This document shows positions 1 through 5,272 of a stretch of 5,272 nt of DNA, one piece after another (the first letter of the stretch is position 1; each line of letters begins with the position of its first letter). This DNA comes from Chloroflexota bacterium (GTDB lineage: Bacteria > Chloroflexota > Anaerolineae > 4572-78): positions 1 to 5,272 of the forward strand of contig JAJRSQ010000184.1 of the NCBI GenBank assembly GCA_024278725.1. Direction: 5' to 3'. The notes under the pieces were generated by a model. The model saw only the letters and a list, made by a program, of their open reading frames with translations, was not told where the DNA came from and did not search any database. The translations under genes were made by a program, and so were the position numbers.

Positions 1-1426
1 CGTGCTGGGTAAAATCGAAAGTCAGTTCATCACCCATAAAAACGGCGCGTTTGCCGACCAGTTGCAACTCGCCGTCACCGATGCCTATAAACGTCTGCTC
101 GGTCCGTCCATTGAGCGGGAAGTGCGCCAAACCCATTCGGCGGATGCGGACGACCATGCCATCAATAATTTTGGGGTGAACCTGAAGAATCTGCTTTTGC
201 AGGCGCCGGTGAAGGGAAAAGTGGTCATCGGTATTGACCCCGGATACCGCACCGGGTGCAAAGCCGCCGTGGTGGACGCCACCGGCAAGTTTTTGCAGGG
301 CGTCACCATCTATCCCCACCCGCCCAAAAAGCAGTGGACGGCGGCAAAAGAAGTGTTGAAGCAACTGCTGGAACGCTATCAGGCTGATATTTTGGCAATT
401 GGGAACGGCACTGCCAGCCGCGAAACCGAGCAATTGGCGGCGGAGGTCATCCGCGATGCCGGGCGCGGGGCGTATGTGATGGTCAGCGAAGCGGGGGCGT
501 CGGTCTATTCCGCGTCGCCGCTGGCGCGGCAGGAATTCCCCGATTTGGATGTGAGCATGCGCGGCGCAATTTCCATTGCTCGCCGTTTGCAAGACCCGTT
601 GGCGGAATTGGTGAAAATCGACCCGAAATCCATCGGCGTGGGGCTGTATCAGCATGATGTGAACCAGAAGCAGTTGGGGGAACGGCTGGATGCGGTGGTG
701 GAAAGTGTGGTCAACAATGTGGGGGTGGATGTGAACACCGCCAGCGCGTCGCTGTTGAGCTATGTGGCGGGCATCAGCAAACGGGTTGCCAATGCGATTG
801 TGGCGCATCGGGATGCGCATGGTGCGTTCAAAAACCGGCGCGACCTGAAAAAAGTGAAGGGGCTGGGCGCGAAAACATATGAGCAGGCGATTGGTTTCCT
901 GAAAATCCCGCAGAGCGACAACCCGCTCGACAATACGTTCATCCACCCCGAATCTTATCCGGTGGTGGAGCGATTGTTCGATTATTTGGGTGTGGCGGGC
1001 GATGAACCCGACCTCCCCGCGCGCATCGAGCGGTTGCGCCGCCAGCCCAAACGTGAGTTGGTCGCGTTGGCGGAAGTGCTTGATGTGGGGGTGCTGACGC
1101 TGGCGGACATTTTGGAATCGCTGGCGAAGCCGGGCAGAGACCCGCGCGACGACCTCCCCGCGCCGCTTCTCCGCGCCGATGTCCTTTCAATGGACGATTT
1201 GGAAGCGGGGATGGTGCTGAAGGGAACGGTGCGCAACGTGGTCGATTTCGGCGCATTTATTGACATCGGCGTGAAGCAGGATGGGTTGGTGCATATCTCG
1301 CAGATGGCTGACCGGTACGTCAAAAATCCGCATGAAGTGGTCAGTGTGGGGGATGTGGTGCAGGTTCGGGTGATGCAGGTGGACGCGGAGCGCGGGCGCA
1401 TCGGGCTTTCAATGCGGGATATTTGA
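1..1426 (+). CDS. tex: Tex family RNA-binding transcription accessory protein, 5'-truncated by window edge
   Basis: C-terminal 474 or so residues of Tex, a cytoplasmic nucleic-acid-binding protein implicated in transcription and RNA metabolism. Numbering from base 2, the visible order is: the end of the N-terminal helical region (1-70); a YqgF/RNase H-like domain from about 73 with the Tex hallmark GIDPGYRTGCK (77-87) and GNGTASRETE (134-143); the very conserved stretch SEAGASVYSAS to VGLYQHDVNQ (162-222); a helix-hairpin-helix region (about 243-302, with KVKGLGAKTYEQA); and an S1 RNA-binding domain (about 400-473, with GTVRNVVDFGAFIDIG). Full Tex proteins are usually 700-800 residues, so roughly 250-300 N-terminal residues lie outside the window. 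The GTG at base 2 is not a credible start because the conserved fold is already under way. The protein stops immediately after the S1 domain, with no tail of the kind E. coli Tex carries. Its stop (TGA, 1424-1426) is 4 bases before the TrkH-like gene. Identity is very secure; the exact cellular role of Tex is only partly known in any organism. Confidence 0.96.
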   Translation, partial: VLGKIESQFITHKNGAFADQLQLAVTDAYKRLLGPSIEREVRQTHSADADDHAINNFGVNLKNLLLQAPVKGKVVIGIDPGYRTGCKAAVVDATGKFLQGVTIYPHPPKKQWTAAKEVLKQLLERYQADILAIGNGTASRETEQLAAEVIRDAGRGAYVMVSEAGASVYSASPLARQEFPDLDVSMRGAISIARRLQDPLAELVKIDPKSIGVGLYQHDVNQKQLGERLDAVVESVVNNVGVDVNTASASLLSYVAGISKRVANAIVAHRDAHGAFKNRRDLKKVKGLGAKTYEQAIGFLKIPQSDNPLDNTFIHPESYPVVERLFDYLGVAGDEPDLPARIERLRRQPKRELVALAEVLDVGVLTLADILESLAKPGRDPRDDLPAPLLRADVLSMDDLEAGMVLKGTVRNVVDFGAFIDIGVKQDGLVHISQMADRYVKNPHEVVSVGDVVQVRVMQVDAERGRIGLSMRDI

Positions 1427-1430
1427 TAGT

Positions 1431-2822
1431 ATGATGATGGGAAAGAGGCACACGTTGACCTATGGACGCCCCAGAAATCCGGCAATCCATGATTATTCGC
1501 AAGACCGCAGTCCGCGAATCTTGATAACGGGCTTTGCGCTGATTGTGCTGGTGGGAACCATCCTGCTGATGTTGCCCATCGCCACCCAAAACCGCGTGCC
1601 GCTCGATTGGCGGGAGGCGCTGTTCACCGCCACCTCGGCGGTAACAGTGACCGGGCTGATTGTCGTCAGCACGGTGGAGCGGCTCAGTACCTTCGGCGAA
1701 GTGGTGGTGCTGGGACTCATTCAGGTGGGCGGCATGGGTTTCGTCATCATTTCGGTGCTATTTTTGCGGCTCATCGGGCGGCGGGTGGCGATGCGGGAAC
1801 GCATCATTCTGCGCCAGACCATGGGCGTGCATCGCTCGCACGGCATCATGGATTTGGCAATCTCGGTGGTGCTGGTGGTGCTGGGGATTGAATTCATCGG
1901 CGCGGTGATTCTCTTTTTCACCTGGTGGGATGATATGGGCGCGGCGAAAGCGGCATATTACGCCGTCTTCCATTCGATTTCCGCCTTCTGCAATGCCGGG
2001 TTAGACCTGTTTCACGGTACGGACGACCCCAATCTCATCGCCACCCGCGCCGACCCCGTCGCCAGCATCACGATGGCAATCCTCATCACCATCGGCACGA
2101 TGGGCATCACTGCCGTTTTCGATTTGCTCACCTTTCCGAAGACCAAACGGCTTTCGTTGCACACGAAATTCATTCTGCCATTAATGACTGCGATGACGCT
2201 CATCGGGATGGCGGTTTTACTGATTGATGAAATTTTCTTCAGCGATTTTCTGGCAACCCTGCCCCCCGCAGAAAGCGTTTTGGCGGCGTTTTTCACCGTA
2301 GTTTCCAGCCGCACGGCGGGCATCACCCTGCTGCCCATTGACCAGTTGGGGCAAGCCAGCCAATTAATTCTGATGGTCTTCATGTTCATCGGCGGCGCGC
2401 CCGCGTCGATGGGCGGCGGTATCGGACTCACCACTGTGGCGGTGGTATTTGTGACCCTGTGGAACAACGTGAAGGGGCATCCCGACGTGCGGATTATGGG
2501 GCGCACCCTGCCGCTGGAAACCATCCAAAAAGCGACTGCCATCGTCACCGTTTCATCGGGGCTGGTGCTGGTGGTGACGCTGTCAATTCTGATGTTCGAC
2601 GGTGGCGGGATTGTGCCGGTGCTGTTTGAGGTCATCAGCGCGTTTTCCAACACCGGCTATTCGCTCGGCATCACCGCCGATTTGAACCAAATCAGCCGCG
2701 CGCTCATCATTTTCACCATGTTTTGGGGGCGATTGGGTCCCCTCACCCTGGTGGTGGCTTTGGCGCAACGCTCGCGGCGCACACAAGTGTATTATCCGGA
2801 AGAAAAAATCATCATCGGGTAG
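1431..2822 (+). CDS. TrkH/KtrB-type potassium uptake channel subunit
   Basis: Integral inner-membrane pore subunit of a Trk/Ktr K+ transporter, 463 aa, close to KtrB length (about 450) and shorter than E. coli TrkH. The superfamily is built of four membrane-pore-membrane repeats, each giving one selectivity-filter glycine. All four are visible: TVTGL (Gly75), FCNAGLD (Gly190), SRTAGIT (Gly297) and FSNTGYS (Gly409). The first membrane helix starts near residue 29 after a basic, polar N-terminus. A Gly-rich segment (GGAPASMGGGIGLTT, 321-335) corresponds to the intramembrane gate loop after the third pore. FWGRLGPLTL (431-440) is the conserved final-helix motif. The next gene encodes the matching RCK subunit, so the two form a K+ uptake system. 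The start is uncertain: ATG triplets at 1431, 1434 and 1437 have only a weak GGGA upstream, while an in-frame TTG at 1455 has a better-placed AAAGAGG. The choice changes only 2-8 residues. Whether Na+ or H+ is coupled cannot be told from sequence. Either ktrB or trkH could be used as symbol, so none is assigned. Confidence 0.95.
   Translation: MMMGKRHTLTYGRPRNPAIHDYSQDRSPRILITGFALIVLVGTILLMLPIATQNRVPLDWREALFTATSAVTVTGLIVVSTVERLSTFGEVVVLGLIQVGGMGFVIISVLFLRLIGRRVAMRERIILRQTMGVHRSHGIMDLAISVVLVVLGIEFIGAVILFFTWWDDMGAAKAAYYAVFHSISAFCNAGLDLFHGTDDPNLIATRADPVASITMAILITIGTMGITAVFDLLTFPKTKRLSLHTKFILPLMTAMTLIGMAVLLIDEIFFSDFLATLPPAESVLAAFFTVVSSRTAGITLLPIDQLGQASQLILMVFMFIGGAPASMGGGIGLTTVAVVFVTLWNNVKGHPDVRIMGRTLPLETIQKATAIVTVSSGLVLVVTLSILMFDGGGIVPVLFEVISAFSNTGYSLGITADLNQISRALIIFTMFWGRLGPLTLVVALAQRSRRTQVYYPEEKIIIG
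1442..1448 (+). promoter_or_regulatory. Possible Shine-Dalgarno for an internal TTG start of the TrkH-like gene
   Basis: AAAGAGG lies 6 bases before an in-frame TTG at 1455-1457. The upstream ATG cluster at 1431-1439 has only GGGA at 1416-1419, 11 or more bases away and inside the tex reading frame. Translation may therefore start at 1455, giving a protein 8 residues shorter than from 1431. Alternatively, the ATGs may be served by translational coupling from the tex stop 4 bases upstream. Confidence 0.35.
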
Positions 2823-2828
2823 AGATAA

Positions 2829-3566
2829 ATGACCATTGAAAAACGTTCCAAAAAATTATTCAACAGAGGGAAAGCCCGTCCGCCGCAAAAGCGGAACGAG
2901 TTTGTTGTGGTCGGGCTGGGGCGATTCGGCTCCAGCTTGGCGACACTTTTGCATGAGCGCGGACACAGCGTGCTGGCAATTGATTCCGACCCTGCGCTGG
3001 TACAGCGATTGTCGCACACGTTGCCGCATGTGGTGCAGATGGACGCCACCAACCGCGAGGCGTATATCGAATTGGGGGCGGGGAATTTCGACACCGGCGT
3101 CATCTGCATCGGCACGGATTTTGAGAGCAATTTGCTGGCGACGGTCATTCTGCGCCAACTGGGCGTGCGCCGGGTTATCTGCAAAGCTCGCACCCGCACC
3201 CAGCGGGAAATTCTGCTGAAGGTCGGCGCGGATGATGTGATTCTGCCGGAGCATGAAGCCGGGGTGCGGTTGGGGCGGAAGCTGTCGTCCACCGGATTTC
3301 TGGATTACATGCAGGTGAACAAAAATATCAGCGTGGTGGAAATTAAAGCGCCGAAAAACCTGTTGGGGCACACCCTGATTGAGTCGCAATTGCGCCCGAA
3401 GTACGGGGTGGTGGTCGTTGCCATTCGCCGCAACGATACCGTCATCACCCTGCCCACCGCCGATGAACTCATTCGGCAAGGGGATATTCTGGTGGTCATC
3501 GGTGAGCCGAATGCGTGCGATGTGATGGTCGCCAGCGAGGGGGGGGGCGACGGGCAGGACGATTGA
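2829..3566 (+). CDS. TrkA/KtrA-type RCK regulatory subunit of K+ uptake
   Basis: Cytoplasmic gating subunit for the TrkH-like channel encoded just upstream, 245 aa. The RCK_N (TrkA_N) Rossmann domain covers about residues 24-140. It starts with strand EFVVVGLGRFGSS, giving GxGxxG at 29-34, and has an acidic residue at the end of the second strand (IDSD, Asp52) where the nucleotide ribose binds. MDATN (71-75), VICIGTD (91-97) and the KVGADDVILPE stretch (131-141) also match the family. A single RCK_C (TrkA_C) domain follows at about 165-228. One RCK_N plus one RCK_C is the KtrA layout; E. coli TrkA has two copies of each. In the family these subunits form octameric rings that bind ATP/ADP or NAD(H), and in many Gram-positives c-di-AMP at RCK_C; which ligand acts here cannot be read. 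The protein has a 20-residue basic N-terminal extension before the first strand and a Gly/Asp-rich tail encoded across a G9 tract. The ATG is 6 bases after the TrkH-like stop, which implies translational coupling; the ribosome site before it is weak. Confidence 0.95.
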   Translation: MTIEKRSKKLFNRGKARPPQKRNEFVVVGLGRFGSSLATLLHERGHSVLAIDSDPALVQRLSHTLPHVVQMDATNREAYIELGAGNFDTGVICIGTDFESNLLATVILRQLGVRRVICKARTRTQREILLKVGADDVILPEHEAGVRLGRKLSSTGFLDYMQVNKNISVVEIKAPKNLLGHTLIESQLRPKYGVVVVAIRRNDTVITLPTADELIRQGDILVVIGEPNACDVMVASEGGGDGQDD

Positions 3567-3581
3567 GGGCTTTCGGGCAAC

Positions 3582-3622
3582 AAAAAAACGGGGATATGTT
3601 CACGCCGAACATATCCCCGTTT
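3582..3622. terminator. Shared bidirectional intrinsic terminator between convergent operons
   Basis: The arm AAACGGGGATATGTTC (3586-3601) and its perfect reverse complement (3607-3622) enclose the 5-base loop ACGCC, giving a 16-bp stem without mismatch. To the left is a run of seven A (3582-3588), so the - strand transcript leaving lgt reads stem then UUUUUUU: a classic Rho-independent terminator starting 10 bases after the lgt stop. In the + direction the stem is followed by only TTT inside the arm and then CCGTG, so termination of the K+ uptake operon is likely but less canonical. It fills most of the 65-base gap between the two converging stop codons (3566 and 3632). Confidence 0.88.
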
Positions 3623-3631
3623 CCGTGTGTG

Positions 3632-4546
3632 CTATCGTTTTTTGCGCGGTGCGCGGCGACCTGCCGGCTTGCGGCGCACTTCAATGCGCGCGTAATCGTC
3701 GCCGGCGGGCTGCATAAAGCTCACCTGTATCCGTCCGCTTTTCACCAGATAGATGAACAATCCGGCGAGCGCGTACAGCACGGAGATTATCAGCGAAGTG
3801 CTGACCGGCGTGTTGAAAAATCGGGGTTGGTCGGGGCGGAAGAAGAGTTCCAGCCACGTGCGTCCCACGCCGCCTGCCATCAGCCAGATGGCGGTGGCGT
3901 ATCCGGGCTTGAATCTTTTTCCCAGCCGTGCCGCCAGATAGAAGATTAATCCCCAGAACAACAGGTTCCAAATCATTTGATAGGCGAAGGTGGGATGGAA
4001 GCGGGTGGTTTCAAGGGGGAATTGGGTCAAATCGTTCCACGGGGGGATGCGGTTGATGGCATCAATGGGGATACCCCACGGCACTTTGGTGGGGGGACCG
4101 TACAATTCCTGATTGATGAAATTTCCCCAGCGCCCGATGGCTTGCCCCAGCAGGAGCGCGGGACCGGCGGCATCGGCGAGCAGCCAGAAATCGACATTGT
4201 ATTTTTTGGTATAGTACCAGCCTGCCAGCGCGGCAACGACCACCCCGCCCAGAATGTTCAATCCGCCTTCCCATATTTTGGGAATTTCCCCCGGATTTTG
4301 CAGATACCGCTGGTTTCCGCCGATGATGTCGTTGAGCACGTACCAGATGCGTGCGCCCAAAATACCTGAAATCAGCAGCCAAATCATCGCATCCCAAACG
4401 ATGTCAGGGTTGAAGCCGCGTTTTTTCACGTACCATGCGGCGTACACCGCCCCGGCTATCGCGCCGGTGACGATGAGCAGCCCGTACCAGCGGATGGGAA
4501 TTTGCAAACTGCCCAGGTTGATGGTGTATAAAATTGGGTTAATCAT
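3632..4546 (-). CDS. lgt: Prolipoprotein diacylglyceryl transferase
   Basis: Inner-membrane enzyme for the first step of lipoprotein maturation: it moves diacylglycerol from phosphatidylglycerol to the lipobox cysteine of prolipoproteins. It is 304 aa, slightly longer than the usual 260-300. Seen: RWYGLL at 19-24 (Tyr21 aligns with E. coli Tyr26); WEGGLNILGG at 92-101; the Lgt signature GRWGNFINQELYG at 138-150 (Arg139, Asn142 and Glu147 match E. coli Arg143, Asn146 and Glu151); HPTFAYQMIWN at 184-194; and GRTWLELFFRPDQ at 228-240, where Arg229 and Glu233 keep the spacing of E. coli Arg239 and Glu243. About seven hydrophobic segments are present, the last near 250-268. Position 99 is Leu where E. 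coli has His103. After the last helix comes a 35-residue hydrophilic tail ending in an Arg/Lys-rich stretch, probably cytoplasmic. The ATG is supported by AAAAGGA 6 bases upstream. It lies 36 bases after the sulfatase-like gene on the same strand and ends at a strong terminator. Identity is secure. Confidence 0.96.
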   Translation of the reverse strand: MINPILYTINLGSLQIPIRWYGLLIVTGAIAGAVYAAWYVKKRGFNPDIVWDAMIWLLISGILGARIWYVLNDIIGGNQRYLQNPGEIPKIWEGGLNILGGVVVAALAGWYYTKKYNVDFWLLADAAGPALLLGQAIGRWGNFINQELYGPPTKVPWGIPIDAINRIPPWNDLTQFPLETTRFHPTFAYQMIWNLLFWGLIFYLAARLGKRFKPGYATAIWLMAGGVGRTWLELFFRPDQPRFFNTPVSTSLIISVLYALAGLFIYLVKSGRIQVSFMQPAGDDYARIEVRRKPAGRRAPRKKR

Positions 4547-4552
4547 GGTGCA

Positions 4553-4559
4553 TCCTTTT
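4553..4559 (-). promoter_or_regulatory. Ribosome binding site of lgt
   Basis: On the - strand AAAAGGA is followed by a 6-base spacer (TGCACC) and the lgt ATG at 4546-4544. This is the best-formed ribosome site in the window and fixes the lgt start, which also begins the protein exactly where Lgt family members begin (a short polar stretch, then the RWYGLL helix). It lies in the 36-base gap after the sulfatase-like stop, so lgt can be translated independently from a shared transcript. Confidence 0.75.
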
Positions 4560-4582
4560 GTGTATAGAATTTCAGCGCGAGA

Positions 4583-5272
4583 TTATTCAAGATATCCCAA
4601 TGCGCGGAGTTGATCCATCAGGTTTTCGTCGTCCAATTCCAGCGTGTGATTTGTTTGCCACGTGTCGGGGCGGCGAGCGACGGCTTGCGACATGAATGCG
4701 TCGAGTTTCCCCGCCAATTTCCCGGCGACGCTCGGTTGCGCCGCCGCCAAATCGTTCAATTCGTGCGGGTCGGTATTCAGGTCGAATAATTCATCCTGCA
4801 CGCCGTCAATTCGCACCAATTTGGTGCCGTTCTGCACCACTGCCCGCCGATTTAGACGGCAGTAGAACGAATCAATCAGTTGCGGCGTGTGCGCTTCCAT
4901 CATCGAAAGGAAGGTGTTCGGCGCGTATGCCTCCGCGAAGACGATTTCGTGTTCGGGGTCGTTGCCCTGCACGGTGCGCAACAGGTTGAGCCGTTTGACG
5001 TCGGTGGCGGGTTGCGTTTCCGTCTCGTGAATTTGGATGCCCGCCGCGTCGAGCGCGGTGTGGAAAATGCGGCGGGTGGAGACCGGCGCGTCCACTCGTT
5101 TGCCCTTTCCCGCGTTTTGAGGGAACTTTATCATCAATGGCACGTGTACCAATTCCTGATACGCCACAAACGAGTGTCCCATAAAATCGTGTTCGCCCAG
5201 CCCTTCGCCGTGGTCGCCCGCAATGATGGTGAGCGTGTTTTCCGCCACGTCGTCGCGGGTCAAAAATTCCAG
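4583..5272 (-). CDS. Sulfatase-superfamily hydrolase, C-terminal part, cut by window edge
   Basis: About 230 C-terminal residues of an alkaline-phosphatase-fold sulfatase or related hydrolase (Pfam Sulfatase type); reading stays open to base 5272. A TTG at 5263-5261 is not a start: codons for Leu-Glu-Phe precede it and the conserved fold is mid-way. Numbering from the edge, TLTIIAGDHGEGLGEHDFMGHS (13-34, shown for position) contains the metal-binding Asp20-His21 pair followed by GEGLGEH; HVPLMIKFP then follows, the usual strand after the active-site loop. ELFDLNTDPHELNDLA (161-176) is the family's C-terminal motif, and the protein ends in LRALGYLE, also common in the family. The N-terminal Cys/Ser-x-Pro-x-Arg site that becomes formylglycine, which would prove a true sulfatase, lies outside the window. 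Substrate, localisation and signal peptide cannot be judged; phosphoester hydrolases and phosphoglycerol transferases share this fold. The stop (TAA, 4585-4583) is 36 bases before lgt, so the two are probably co-transcribed. Confidence 0.88.
   Translation of the reverse strand: MEFLTRDDVAENTLTIIAGDHGEGLGEHDFMGHSFVAYQELVHVPLMIKFPQNAGKGKRVDAPVSTRRIFHTALDAAGIQIHETETQPATDVKRLNLLRTVQGNDPEHEIVFAEAYAPNTFLSMMEAHTPQLIDSFYCRLNRRAVVQNGTKLVRIDGVQDELFDLNTDPHELNDLAAAQPSVAGKLAGKLDAFMSQAVARRPDTWQTNHTLELDDENLMDQLRALGYLE

Noticed and set aside
2..4. GTG at base 2 as the start of tex
   Set aside because: It only looks like a start because the window begins there; Tex needs several hundred more N-terminal residues and conserved sequence is already running.
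982..1485. Long - strand open reading opposite tex, and similar ones at 939-1256 and 85-309
   Set aside because: Low-complexity Arg/Ser/Pro-rich products, no family resemblance, fully inside a strongly conserved coding gene; they are antisense shadows of GC-rich codons.
2012..2653. 213-codon - strand open reading opposite the TrkH-like gene
   Set aside because: Product is the reverse-complement image of membrane-helix codons with no recognisable motif; the + strand carries all four filter glycines.
2856..3479. 207-codon - strand open reading opposite the TrkA-like gene, and 2792-3292
   Set aside because: His/Gln-rich mirror of RCK codons with no domain; the + strand Rossmann motif is unmistakable.
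4278..4292. GGGAATTTCCC palindrome within lgt
   Set aside because: Short, internal to coding sequence and explained by Gly-Glu-Ile codons; no partner copies seen.
3515..4369. + strand open readings (3515-3949, 3977-4369) opposite lgt
   Set aside because: They run through a terminator hairpin and mirror lgt codons; no ribosome site or family match.
4561..4570. TATACA-like element on the - strand just before lgt as a -10 promoter box
   Set aside because: It is too close to the ribosome site to leave a usable leader, and no -35 box is evident in the short gap.
5261..5263. TTG as the start of the sulfatase-like gene
   Set aside because: Reading continues open to the window edge (Leu-Glu-Phe before it) and the family's N-terminal catalytic half must lie outside.

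Overview
This 5.27-kb window holds ordinary bacterial housekeeping genes: three co-directional genes on the + strand face two on the - strand, with about 65 bases between the converging ends. Coding density is very high, estimated GC is in the upper fifties percent, and neighbouring genes are spaced by a few bases. I see no plasmid, phage, insertion sequence, CRISPR array or RNA gene. The protein styles suggest a free-living bacterium, perhaps Chloroflexota (Anaerolineae/Ardenticatenia-like): a Tex ending right after its S1 domain, a TrkH with a GGAPASMGGG loop, an Lgt with a basic tail, and a sulfatase ending in ALGYLE. That placement is an impression from protein style only and needs a database search.

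Plus strand, 1-3566. The first gene is the C-terminal two thirds of Tex, an RNA-binding transcription/translation accessory protein; its start lies before base 1. Four bases after its stop comes a 463-aa TrkH/KtrB-type potassium channel subunit. Six bases after that comes a 245-aa TrkA/KtrA-type regulatory (RCK) protein. The last two should form one K+ uptake complex: the membrane pore plus the cytoplasmic nucleotide-sensing gating ring. The tight spacing suggests all three are on one transcript.

Junction, 3567-3631. This holds a perfect 16-bp inverted repeat with a 5-base loop. It is flanked by an A-run on the left, which becomes a U-run in the - strand transcript. It is best read as a terminator shared by both operons, and is stronger for the - strand.

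Minus strand, 5272 to 3632. The C-terminal half of a sulfatase-superfamily hydrolase enters from the right edge. It is followed after 36 bases by lgt (prolipoprotein diacylglyceryl transferase), which has a clear ribosome binding site. They are probably co-transcribed, though no functional link is evident.

I found no undescribed system. The points worth a second look are small: a replaced histidine position in Lgt, a G9 tract near the end of the TrkA-like gene, an alternative TTG start with a better ribosome binding site for the TrkH-like gene, a non-standard gate loop in the TrkH-like protein, and the strong convergent terminator.
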